From Verrucomicrobiota bacterium (GTDB lineage: Bacteria; Verrucomicrobiota; Verrucomicrobiia; Chthoniobacterales; Terrimicrobiaceae), in assembly GCA_017305195.1 (NCBI GenBank), contig JAFKMU010000039.1:100972-164971 (forward strand): a stretch of DNA of 64,000 nt, read 5' to 3'. Every line of letters starts with the position of its first letter. Positions within the stretch are counted from its first letter, which is position 1. The notes beneath the pieces are model-generated. The model ran no database searches. It was given only the letters and a program-made list of their open reading frames with translations, and was not told the origin of the DNA. Below, piece by piece: positions 55,642 through 63,572 of the stretch. The position numbers and the translations under genes were made by a program.

Positions 55642-56193
55642 ATGCGAGTGATTGCCGGTTCGGCCCGGGGACTGCCTCTCATCCAGCCTCCGGCAGGGGT
55701 GCGTCCCACCATGGACCGGGTGAAAGGCGCGATTTTTTCCAGTCTCGGCGACGCCGTGCCGGGAGCGCGCGTGCTCGATCTCTTCGCCGGATCGGGCGCC
55801 ATGGGCATCGAGGCCCTGAGCCGCGGCGCGGAATCCGCCGTCTTCGTCGACGTGAATCCCCGCAGCGTGAGCTGCGTGAGGGATAATCTTCGCAAATCCA
55901 AGCTCACCGGCAGCGTTCAGCAGATGGATGCCTTCCGGTTTGTCGAGCTCTACGGCGACGCGTCGTTTGACCTGATCTTTGCCGACCCGCCGTATGCCAA
56001 GCTGCCGGAAGATCGCGATTTTGCCACCGAGCTCGTAAAGCTCTCCGCCCTCGCCAAGGCCCTCCGCCCCGGGGGCACCGTCATCATCGAGCGCGTAAGC
56101 GGCCGCCCGGAACCGGAAACCGCCGGCCTCGTCCTTCTCCGTGTGCGTCAATACGGAGAGAGCGAGGTCGCCTACTACGCCCACGCGGAATGA
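55642..56193 (+). CDS. rsmD: 16S rRNA (guanine966-N2)-methyltransferase
   Basis: A 183-residue class I SAM methyltransferase. MRVIAGSARGLPL and RPTMDRVKGAIFSSL are the RsmD start, VLDLFAGSGAMGIEALSRGA is the SAM site and FADPPYAKL the catalytic NPPY-type motif. It modifies G966 of 16S rRNA during 30S assembly. The stop overlaps the waaA start by four bases. Confidence 0.93.
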   Translation: MRVIAGSARGLPLIQPPAGVRPTMDRVKGAIFSSLGDAVPGARVLDLFAGSGAMGIEALSRGAESAVFVDVNPRSVSCVRDNLRKSKLTGSVQQMDAFRFVELYGDASFDLIFADPPYAKLPEDRDFATELVKLSALAKALRPGGTVIIERVSGRPEPETAGLVLLRVRQYGESEVAYYAHAE

Positions 56194-57488
56194 AAAAAGT
56201 CCGGCTCCTTTATAACCTCGCGTTTCCCTTCGTGCTGCTGGCGCTGCTGCCCAGCTTCCTGCTGCGCATGATCCGGCGCGGAAAGTACCGCCACAAGTTT
56301 GGCCAGCGTTTCGCCATCTACTCGCCCCGCGTGCTGAACAAGCTGCGGCGCGACGATAATGTATGGGTGCATGCCGTGAGCGTGGGCGAGGTCCTGATCG
56401 CGCTGAAACTCATCAGCGAGATGAAGAAGAGCGATCCGTCGCTGCGAGTGGTGCTCTCGACCACGACGTCGACCGGATTCCGCCTCGCCAGCCGTCGCCG
56501 CACGGAATGGCTGGAACCCATCTACAACCCCGTGGACTTCATCCTCGTGGCCAAGCGCGCCATGCGCATCGTGCGCCCGAAGATGATGATCCTCGTCGAG
56601 GCCGAGGTCTGGCCCAATCTGACCGCCGAGGCCAAGGCGCAGGGCGCAAAGCTCGCCCTCGTCAACGCCCGGCTCTCGCCGCGCTCGGAGTCGCGCTACC
56701 GGAAGGTGAAGTTTCTCACCGCCCCGCTTTTCAACCAGCTCGACGTGCTCTGCGTGCAGGAGGAAGCCGATGCCGAACGCTGGAAATCCCTCGGCATCGC
56801 GGAAGACCGCATCCGCCTCACGGGCAGTGTAAAATTTGACGACGCCGCGCAATCCCGCACCCCGGGGCGCGATTTTTCCGCCATCCTGGCCGAGCTCGGC
56901 GTTCCCGCCGGAGCGCCCGTCCTGCTCGCGGCCAGCACCCATGCGGGTGAAGAGGTCATTCTCGGCGAGATTTATCTCCGGCTGCGCACAGAGTTTCCCT
57001 CGCTCTTTTACGTCTGCGTGCCGCGCCATGCCGAGCGCGGACGCCAGGTGAAGGAGGAGCTGGAGAAGATCGGCCTGCGCGTCATGCTGCGCTCCGGCGA
57101 GACGAACCCGCCCGCCAGTCCCGATGCCCTCATTATCAACACGACCGGAGAGCTGCGCGATGTCTTCCCGGTGGCCTCGGTGGTCTTCATCGGCAAGAGC
57201 CTCACGGCCAAGGGGGGCCAGAATCCTGTGGAAGCCCTCGCCGCCGGGAAACCGGTCATCTTTGGCCGGAACATGCAGAATTTTGCCAGCCTTTGCGATC
57301 AGCTCGTCCGCTCCCGCGCCGCCATCAGCGTGGCGGATGAGGGTGAACTCGAGACCGCGATCCGCGACTGCCTGCAAGACCCGCAAAAGGCGGCCACCCT
57401 CGCCCGGCGCGGAGCCGAGTGCCTCGCCCAGCATCGCGGGGCCACGCAGCGAACGGTCGCGCTCCTCGAGGCGCTGCGAGCCAGCTGA
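56190..57488 (+). CDS. waaA: 3-deoxy-D-manno-octulosonic acid (Kdo) transferase
   Basis: A 432-residue GT30 enzyme. An N-terminal membrane anchor (LAFPFVLLALLPSFLLRM) is followed by the GRKYRHKFGQRF-like segment, VWVHAVSVGEVLIALKLI (catalytic Glu), STTTSTGF, LVEAEVWPNL, LVNARLSPRSESRY, LLAASTHAGEE and the C-terminal FIGKSLTAKGGQNPVEALA. It attaches Kdo to lipid A precursor, so the organism makes a lipopolysaccharide with Kdo. Coupled to rsmD by a four-base overlap. Confidence 0.93.
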   Translation: MKKVRLLYNLAFPFVLLALLPSFLLRMIRRGKYRHKFGQRFAIYSPRVLNKLRRDDNVWVHAVSVGEVLIALKLISEMKKSDPSLRVVLSTTTSTGFRLASRRRTEWLEPIYNPVDFILVAKRAMRIVRPKMMILVEAEVWPNLTAEAKAQGAKLALVNARLSPRSESRYRKVKFLTAPLFNQLDVLCVQEEADAERWKSLGIAEDRIRLTGSVKFDDAAQSRTPGRDFSAILAELGVPAGAPVLLAASTHAGEEVILGEIYLRLRTEFPSLFYVCVPRHAERGRQVKEELEKIGLRVMLRSGETNPPASPDALIINTTGELRDVFPVASVVFIGKSLTAKGGQNPVEALAAGKPVIFGRNMQNFASLCDQLVRSRAAISVADEGELETAIRDCLQDPQKAATLARRGAECLAQHRGATQRTVALLEALRAS

Positions 57489-58091
57489 TCAGGCCTTCGC
57501 CACAGCAGCGTGCAGGCGCGACTGGATGTGGCTCAGGATCGCGACGTGAACGGCGATGGCCACCCCGAGGCTGCCCGCCTGCATCAGAAAGGTCGGCTCA
57601 AGAGCGCGGGACAGGTAGATGATTCCCCCCCAGCTCAAGGGAACGAACCCGAAGACCGAGGACCAAAGCCCGGGATTGTACTTGCGGCTGACGACGGCCG
57701 GGATGATATGCCCCACAGCATTCACGGCGGGCAGGTAAAGGGCGATCAACCCCCAGCCCGCATCGACATAAACCGCCAGGTAAAAGGCCAGCAAGTCGAC
57801 TCCCCACACGCCGACCGAGTTGATGACAAAGGTGGCCGGGCGGGTGAGCACCTCGACACCCTTGCCGACATTGGTATTCACCCAAAGCCGGAAGCGGTCT
57901 CCGCGATGCTCCTCCCACTGATGGACCATGTAGAGCGGGAGCTGGACAAAAATGATGCTCGCGATCACCGCCTCGGACGGGTCGATGGAAAACAGCAGCG
58001 GAATGAAGAAAACCATCATCACCGCAGCAAAAGCCGCCGCGTAGGGCCAGTGCCACTGCGTCACCATCCAGTCGTACGCTCTCCGGATCAC
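57489..58091 (-). CDS. HXXEE domain membrane protein
   Basis: A 200-residue protein with about six hydrophobic helices. The second helix ends in YMVHQWEEHRGDRF, which holds the His-x-x-Glu-Glu signature of PF13787. The conserved acidic/His residues suggest a membrane metal site, but no function is established. Its stop directly abuts the waaA stop on the other strand. Confidence 0.75.
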   Translation of the reverse strand: MIRRAYDWMVTQWHWPYAAAFAAVMMVFFIPLLFSIDPSEAVIASIIFVQLPLYMVHQWEEHRGDRFRLWVNTNVGKGVEVLTRPATFVINSVGVWGVDLLAFYLAVYVDAGWGLIALYLPAVNAVGHIIPAVVSRKYNPGLWSSVFGFVPLSWGGIIYLSRALEPTFLMQAGSLGVAIAVHVAILSHIQSRLHAAVAKA

Positions 58092-58251
58092 GCCTACCCT
58101 CTACCCCGCTCCAGCGATTCCGACAAGAGCGGCCAGAGGCATTTTTCCGGGCGGTTTTAGCGAAAAGCCAGTTGACCCCTCCCTCTGGCGTCGATAACCT
58201 GCCCGACCCGCTTAAGACCGGCCCCGCTCGTCTGGGCGGCATACCTTTTCC
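58092..58251. promoter_or_regulatory. Divergent spacer before NDP kinase
   Basis: A 160-base gap between two divergent genes. A possible plus-strand promoter is TTGACC (58172) with GATAAC (58193), spacing 15, shorter than the usual 17. Nothing else was recognised. Confidence 0.3.
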
Positions 58252-59415
58252 ATGGCCGACGAGCTTTCCTACGTTCTAGTTACACCGTACTCACTCCGGA
58301 AATCCCGGACGGGCGGTATTGTGGGCCGACTGCTTTCGCGGTCGGGCCTGGAACTCGTTTCCGGTCGCTTATTCGCTCCGGGAGAGGAGTTTATCAAGGA
58401 ATTCGCCGAGGCCACCGTCTCCGAGACGGATAGCGCCCGTCACCGCCAGACCCAGGAGCTGATCCGGGATTACATCCTGAAAAAGCTGGCTGCCGACGAG
58501 CATGGCGTCCGCCAGCGCGCCCTCCTCCTCGTCCTCCGCGGTGAGGATGCCGTGATCAAGACACGTTCCGTCGTGGGGCACATCATGCAGGAGCGCACCA
58601 GCGGGGAAACCATTCGCGACACCTACGGGGATTGTCAGGTCGAGGATGGCAAGGTGGTCTATTTCGAGCCCGGGGTGCTGGCAGCCCCCGACGCATCGTC
58701 CGCCCGCAGGCACCTGGAGATTTTTGCCAAGTATTCCGACGCGGATGGAGGCATCCTGGTGGATTCCGTGCCATTCCCGGCGGGCGAGAACGTCGAGACG
58801 ACGCTCGTCCTGATCAAGCCGGACAACTTCCGCTTTCCCAACGCCCGCCCCGGCGGCGTGATCGACCTGTTTTCCCGCACCGGGCTCTACATCGTGGGCT
58901 TCAAGGTGCACTACATGAGCGTCGCCCAGGCCGAGAAGTTTTACGGCCCCGTGCTCGACGTGCTGCAGGACAAATTCCGCGAACCCAGCGCCAAGCGCGC
59001 CCGCCTCGCCATCGAGGAGGAATTCGGTTTCCCGCTCGACGAGAAGACGGAAAACGAGCTCGGCGAGCTGATCGGCCCCATTGCCGGACGCTCCCACTGG
59101 GAAACCATCGTCCAGTTCATGGCCGGGACCCGGCCCGCGAACTGTCCCGAGGCCAGGCGCGACCAGCCCGGCAGCGAAAAGTGCGTCGCCCTCATTTATC
59201 AGGGTGTCGATGCCGTCCGGAAGATTCGTGAAGTCCTCGGACCGACCGATCCGTCGAAGGCCCCTTCGGGCACGATTCGCCGGGAATTTGGCCAGACCGT
59301 GATGATCAATGCGGCGCATGCGTCGGATTCCGCTGAAAATGCGCGTCGCGAAATGGACATCATCCAGATAAACGAGAATAATCTGAAACCTCTCATCGAT
59401 TCGTACCTCTCCTAG
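58252..59415 (+). CDS. Tandem-domain nucleoside-diphosphate kinase
   Basis: A 387-residue protein with two NDK-like halves. The C-terminal half (from ~182, TTLVLIKPDNFRFPNARPGG) has the active His at 356 in NAAHASDSAENARREM, so it should transfer gamma-phosphates between NTPs. It carries an insert of about 60 residues (DKFREPSAKRAR... to RRDQPGSEKC). The N-terminal half (YVLVTPYSLRKSRTGGIVGR, LLLVLRGEDAVIKTRSVVG) has Ala-Pro-Asp-Ala where His would be (GVLAAPDASSARRHL), so it is probably inactive and may be regulatory. Normal NDK is ~140 residues. No second NDK is in the window. The aspartate aminotransferase follows after 17 bases. Confidence 0.82.
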   Translation: MADELSYVLVTPYSLRKSRTGGIVGRLLSRSGLELVSGRLFAPGEEFIKEFAEATVSETDSARHRQTQELIRDYILKKLAADEHGVRQRALLLVLRGEDAVIKTRSVVGHIMQERTSGETIRDTYGDCQVEDGKVVYFEPGVLAAPDASSARRHLEIFAKYSDADGGILVDSVPFPAGENVETTLVLIKPDNFRFPNARPGGVIDLFSRTGLYIVGFKVHYMSVAQAEKFYGPVLDVLQDKFREPSAKRARLAIEEEFGFPLDEKTENELGELIGPIAGRSHWETIVQFMAGTRPANCPEARRDQPGSEKCVALIYQGVDAVRKIREVLGPTDPSKAPSGTIRREFGQTVMINAAHASDSAENARREMDIIQINENNLKPLIDSYLS

Positions 59416-59432
59416 ACTACCTCTCAAAAACC

Positions 59433-60596
59433 ATGGAACTCGCAACCCGCGTCAAAGAACTCACCCCATCTCTCACCCTCGCGATCGACAGCAAAGCCAA
59501 GGCCTTGAAAGCGGAAGGCGTTGACGTCTGCGGCTTCGGCGCCGGCGAGCCCGACATGGACACGCCTGAGCACATCAAGGCGGCCGCCATCGAGGCCCTC
59601 CAGAGCGGGTTCACGAAGTACACCCCGAGCTCCGGCATGCCGGAACTCCGCCAGGCCATCTCTGAGAAGTTCCTTGCCGACAACGGCCTGGAGTACAAGC
59701 CCAGCCAGATCATCGTGAGCAATGGTGCGAAGCAGTCGTGCTTCAACGCCATCGCCGCCGTCTGTAACCCGGGCGACGAGGTCATCATCCCGGCTCCGTT
59801 CTGGCTGAGCTACCCCGAGATGGTTCGTCTCGCAGGCGCCGAGCCGGTCATCGTGCAGACGACCGAGGAGAATGCCTGGAAGATCACGGCCGAGCAGTTC
59901 GAAGATGCAATGACCCCGCGCACGAAGATGATCATCATCAACAGCCCGGGCAACCCGACCGGCTCGATCTACAGCCGCGAAGAACTCCGCGCCATCGCCG
60001 AGGTGGCGGCCGAGGAGGACATCTACATCCTCTCCGACGAGATCTACGAGAAGCTCACCTACGAAGGCGCCGAGCACGTCAGCATCGCCTCGCTCACTCC
60101 GGAAGCCTACGACCTCACCATCACGGTGAACGGCTTCAGCAAGGCCTACGCGATGACAGGATGGCGTCTCGGTTACCTCGGTGCTCCCGAGGCAATCGCC
60201 CGCGCCATCGACTCGATGCAGAGCCACAGCACGTCGAATCCCTGCTCCTTCGCCCAGAAGGGTGCTCTCGCCGCTCTCAAGGGCGACCAGCAGTGCGTGG
60301 CCGACATGCGCGAGGAGTTCGACATCCGTCGCCAGTACATGTTTGACCGCCTGTCCTCGATCCCGGGCGTGACCGCGGTGAAGCCACTCGGCGCGTTCTA
60401 CGTGCTGGCCAACATCAGCGGGCTCGGCCTCAAGTCGCAAAACTTCGCCGACCGCCTGCTCAGCAAGGCCAACGTGGCCGTGGTGCCCGGCATCGCCTTC
60501 GGCGACGACCGCACCGTCCGCCTCAGCTACGCGACGAGCCTCGACGTCATCAAGACCGGCCTCGACCGTATCGAAGAGTTCTGCAAGACGCTGTAA
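59433..60596 (+). CDS. aspC: Aspartate aminotransferase (class I, type Ib)
   Basis: A 387-residue PLP enzyme. VKELTPSLTLAIDSKAKALK and GFGAGEPDMDTPEHI open the protein; NSPGNPTGSIYS, LSDEIYEKLTY, the PLP lysine in NGFSKAYAMTGWRLGY and the C-terminal RLSYATS follow. It exchanges amino groups between aspartate and 2-oxoglutarate. A strong intrinsic terminator begins 22 bases after the stop. Prephenate-type side activity, known from this branch, cannot be excluded. Confidence 0.9.
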   Translation: MELATRVKELTPSLTLAIDSKAKALKAEGVDVCGFGAGEPDMDTPEHIKAAAIEALQSGFTKYTPSSGMPELRQAISEKFLADNGLEYKPSQIIVSNGAKQSCFNAIAAVCNPGDEVIIPAPFWLSYPEMVRLAGAEPVIVQTTEENAWKITAEQFEDAMTPRTKMIIINSPGNPTGSIYSREELRAIAEVAAEEDIYILSDEIYEKLTYEGAEHVSIASLTPEAYDLTITVNGFSKAYAMTGWRLGYLGAPEAIARAIDSMQSHSTSNPCSFAQKGALAALKGDQQCVADMREEFDIRRQYMFDRLSSIPGVTAVKPLGAFYVLANISGLGLKSQNFADRLLSKANVAVVPGIAFGDDRTVRLSYATSLDVIKTGLDRIEEFCKTL

Positions 60597-60615
60597 CTCC
60601 CGACTGAGTCCCTTC

Positions 60616-61512
60616 ATGAGCGAAGCACCTGTGCCATCCACGGGTGCTTCGCTTTTTTCTTTGGTGTCCGACGCCGATGCCGCCGTCGCTGCCGCCCGCT
60701 CCGTCGCGGACCGGCTGACCATTCCCATCACGCGCGGCCTGCGCCGCACGTCGGGACAGGTATCCGGATCAGCGGCGGGCAGCTCCATCGACTTCCAGGA
60801 CCACCGCCCCTACATGCCAGGGGACGATCCCCGCCATATCGACTGGCAGGCCTATGCGCGGAGCGGTCATTACACGATGAAGCTCTACCGTGAGGAGGTC
60901 CGTCCCCTCGTGGATCTGGTGATCGATGTTTCGCCCTCGATGGCGCTCGACGCAGCGAAAGCCCGCCGCAGCCTGGAACTCGCGGCCTTCTGCCTTGAGG
61001 CGGTGCAGCGCTCGGCCAGTTCGCTCCATGTTTTCACGCTGGCCGGAGGGATAGCGACACCTTTGGAGAATTCCCTGGCCCTCCACCAGATCACCCTGGC
61101 CGGAGAGGCGGCCAGCGTGCCCCAGTTTGAGCTGATCCCCTGGCGCGCGGCCTCGCTCCGGATCGTGGTCAGCGACCTGCTCTTTGCCGCGAATCCGGAG
61201 GCGATCTGCCCCGCGCTGGCGTCGGGCAACGGACGCGGCATCATCTTCGCCCCGTACTGCGCGGCGGAGTCCGACCCGGACTGGCTGGGCAACACCGAAC
61301 TCGCCGATTGCGAATCGACGGCCAGGCAGGATTTTCAGTTCTCCCCCGAGGACATGCGCCGATACCGGGCGACGTATGCCAACCACTTCGCGCTCTGGCA
61401 GGACGCCACCCGGCGCTGCGGCATCGCCCTCGCCCGGATTTCCTCCGAAAGCCCGCTTGTCGACGCCTTGCAGGAAAGCGCCCTGGGCGTCGGGGCGGTG
61501 GAAATCGCCTGA
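60616..61512 (+). CDS. DUF58 domain protein
   Basis: A protein of up to 298 residues. The DUF58 signature FQDHRPYMPGDDPRHIDWQA lies at 57-76, followed by a VWA-like fold (LVDLVIDVSPSMALDAAK). Such proteins usually stand beside MoxR ATPases and Bat proteins; none is next to this one. The start is uncertain: the ATG at 60616 lies in front of a perfect terminator hairpin that would fall inside the coding region. The in-frame TTG 60661 or GTG 60664 just after the T-run are reasonable alternatives (282-283 residues) that leave the DUF58 domain intact. Confidence 0.8.
   Translation: MSEAPVPSTGASLFSLVSDADAAVAAARSVADRLTIPITRGLRRTSGQVSGSAAGSSIDFQDHRPYMPGDDPRHIDWQAYARSGHYTMKLYREEVRPLVDLVIDVSPSMALDAAKARRSLELAAFCLEAVQRSASSLHVFTLAGGIATPLENSLALHQITLAGEAASVPQFELIPWRAASLRIVVSDLLFAANPEAICPALASGNGRGIIFAPYCAAESDPDWLGNTELADCESTARQDFQFSPEDMRRYRATYANHFALWQDATRRCGIALARISSESPLVDALQESALGVGAVEIA
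60619..60658 (+). terminator. Strong intrinsic terminator overlapping the DUF58 start
   Basis: AGCGAAGCACC (60619-60629) pairs perfectly with GGTGCTTCGCT (60643-60653); the stem can extend by four more pairs with one wobble. Six T's follow (60653-60658). It ends the aspC transcript but lies within the first codons of the DUF58 frame. Confidence 0.88.
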
Positions 61513-61744
61513 CAGACCGGAGCGCATCCCCTCTCCCTTACTGCGACCCCGCCTCCTCGGACCTGATGGCGACGCAGGAGGGCGCGGAGATCGCCCCGCC
61601 GGGACTCATCGACCAACACCTCATCTGCGGGAGTTTGCTCTGAAAAAGACGGCATCGTTTTTGCCTTCGTTACCGGATTGTTACCTGCGGACGCAACGAA
61701 AGGCTTTGACCGAAGACGGAAATCTCTAAAGAAATCGGGTCTGG

Positions 61745-62875
61745 ATGGCAGAAACACCCGCAACAAGCGTCCAGGTCAAGGCCGGCGAGGTCATCGTCCA
61801 GCGCCTTTTCCAGGTCAGTTTTTCCATCGACCTTGCGAAGGTCGAGGGACTGTGGGCCGACCGCAGCGGCGAGAAAGCCAGCCGCACCAAACTCGCCAAC
61901 ACCCCGGCCAAGGCGGTCGCCTTCGACGTGCCGCCGGTCCTCCTGAGCCTCGGGCCGGTCGAGTTTCCCGTGGGGAGCGAAACGGTCCGGGCCAACGCAG
62001 TGGCGAGGCTCTACGATTTTGGCGTCATCGCGATTTCCCTGCGGGTGCCGGTGAAGGACTCGCCGTGGGCCGGGTACGTGACGCTGATCAATGCGCTCGA
62101 TCGCGAGATGGGCTGCGGGGAGCATGAAATCTGGCGTTCGCTGCTGGACAAGGTGCGGGCTCCGGTCGCCCCGGCCATCATCCGGCCCTTCGCCTCCGAT
62201 TTGCAGGAGGAATACCTGCTCGCCATCGTGCAGGAATGGGGCAGCCCGGTCGAGGTGGCCTCGCTCCCGGAGCGGCCCGAGCTGATTCCCCTCCTCTCCG
62301 GCGAGAGCCGTCCGCTCTCGGAGGGCGCCCGGAAAGACCTGCTGCGCTACAAGGGGTCGTACTTCGAGGACGACCTGGTGGTGCTCACCTGGGACCGGGC
62401 TTTTGTCTGCGAACCGCGCGGGGATTCCGACGTGGTCGAGGTGCTGGAAATGGCGAATGCTCAGCTGCTGGAGTTTCGCTACTACGACGAGCTGCTCGAT
62501 GACGAGCTTCCCCGCATGTACGACCTCGTGGAGGAAACTCAGCGCGCCACGAGCATCCTGTCGGCGCGGAAGTTCTCCCGGCTCGCCCGCAAGCTCTACA
62601 CCCTTGTGGCCGAGGTCACGGAGCTCACCGAGCGCGTCGACAATGCGCTCCAGGTCACCGAGGATGTCTACCTCGCCCGCGTCTACACCATGGCGGTCGA
62701 CTCCTTCCGCGTGAAGCCGGTGAGCGCCGCGGTCGACCGCAAGCTCTCGATCATCAAGGACACGTATACCGCGCTTTTTGACGAAGCCTCGGGCAAACGT
62801 GCGGAATGGCTGGAGATCGCCATCGTGATCCTCATCGTCTTTGAGGTCATCCTGGCCCTGCTCTGGCACATCTAG
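61745..62875 (+). CDS. RMD1/DUF155-like membrane protein
   Basis: A 376-residue protein with one C-terminal helix (LEIAIVILIVFEVILALLWHI). The order RLYDFGVIAISLRVP, a central helical part, SYFEDDLVVLTWDRAFV and the Leu-rich coiled region before the tail anchor match the RMD1/Sif2 (DUF155) family known from mitochondria and scattered bacteria. The role is unclear. It lies after a 232-base spacer (61513-61744) in which I see no gene. Confidence 0.7.
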   Translation: MAETPATSVQVKAGEVIVQRLFQVSFSIDLAKVEGLWADRSGEKASRTKLANTPAKAVAFDVPPVLLSLGPVEFPVGSETVRANAVARLYDFGVIAISLRVPVKDSPWAGYVTLINALDREMGCGEHEIWRSLLDKVRAPVAPAIIRPFASDLQEEYLLAIVQEWGSPVEVASLPERPELIPLLSGESRPLSEGARKDLLRYKGSYFEDDLVVLTWDRAFVCEPRGDSDVVEVLEMANAQLLEFRYYDELLDDELPRMYDLVEETQRATSILSARKFSRLARKLYTLVAEVTELTERVDNALQVTEDVYLARVYTMAVDSFRVKPVSAAVDRKLSIIKDTYTALFDEASGKRAEWLEIAIVILIVFEVILALLWHI

Positions 62876-62948
62876 GAAAGCACCCTGTCGAAGTAAGCTA
62901 CTTGCACACCGGCCCGAGATGGGGCAGGCTCCCGGACTTCTGGACTCC

Positions 62949-63572
62949 ATGAAATCCCTGCTGAAAAACCTCTTTGTCCCGGCGGCCGCGGTCGCGATCC
63001 TATTCGGACTCAGCGCCTGCGAGACGACCTCGCTGGGCCGCAAGAACTCCTTCGACTTCGATCCGCCGCTCACCCAGCCGAAGAATCCCGCCAAGGTGAA
63101 GCTCTACCTGAGCACCGGAGCGCAGCGCCTCTATGTCGTCGAGGGGGACAAGGTTCTGCTCGCCACGCCGGTCACGGTCGGCGCGCCGTCCAGCCCCACG
63201 CCGCTCGGCACCTACACGATTTACTCCAAGGTCGAAAACCGCCGCCGTGTGAGCAGCCCGGATTCCGGCTACCCGATGACATTCTGGATGGAGTTCAAGC
63301 CCGCCTACGGCCTCCACTGGGGCTTTGTCAAACCGTACCCGGCCACCCATGGCTGTGTGCGCATGCCTATCGACTCGGCCCGCAAGGTCTACTCCGTCGT
63401 CCGCGTCGGCACCCCGATCAACATCGCCAAGAGCCAGCCCTGGGATGCCACCATCGGCAAAACCCTGCCTGTGCTCGACGACGGTCCGCTCCCGAATCCT
63501 CCGAAGTCGTATCTCCTGAGCCCCGAGGTGTTCCAGGACGCAAGGAAGGGCCGCATGTGGCAGTGGGACTAG
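62949..63572 (+). CDS. L,D-transpeptidase (YkuD) lipoprotein
   Basis: A 207-residue lipoprotein. Signal peptide with lipobox FGLSAC (lipidated Cys near 24). The YkuD domain follows: VKLYLSTGAQRLYVVEGDKV, TPLGTYTIYSKV, the conserved His in YGLHWGFVKPYP and the catalytic ATHGCVRMP (Cys). It forms 3-3 cross-links or attaches proteins to peptidoglycan. ATG 62949. The TAG stop lies in a CTAG that appears to be the target of the adjacent insertion sequence. Confidence 0.9.
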   Translation: MKSLLKNLFVPAAAVAILFGLSACETTSLGRKNSFDFDPPLTQPKNPAKVKLYLSTGAQRLYVVEGDKVLLATPVTVGAPSSPTPLGTYTIYSKVENRRRVSSPDSGYPMTFWMEFKPAYGLHWGFVKPYPATHGCVRMPIDSARKVYSVVRVGTPINIAKSQPWDATIGKTLPVLDDGPLPNPPKSYLLSPEVFQDARKGRMWQWD

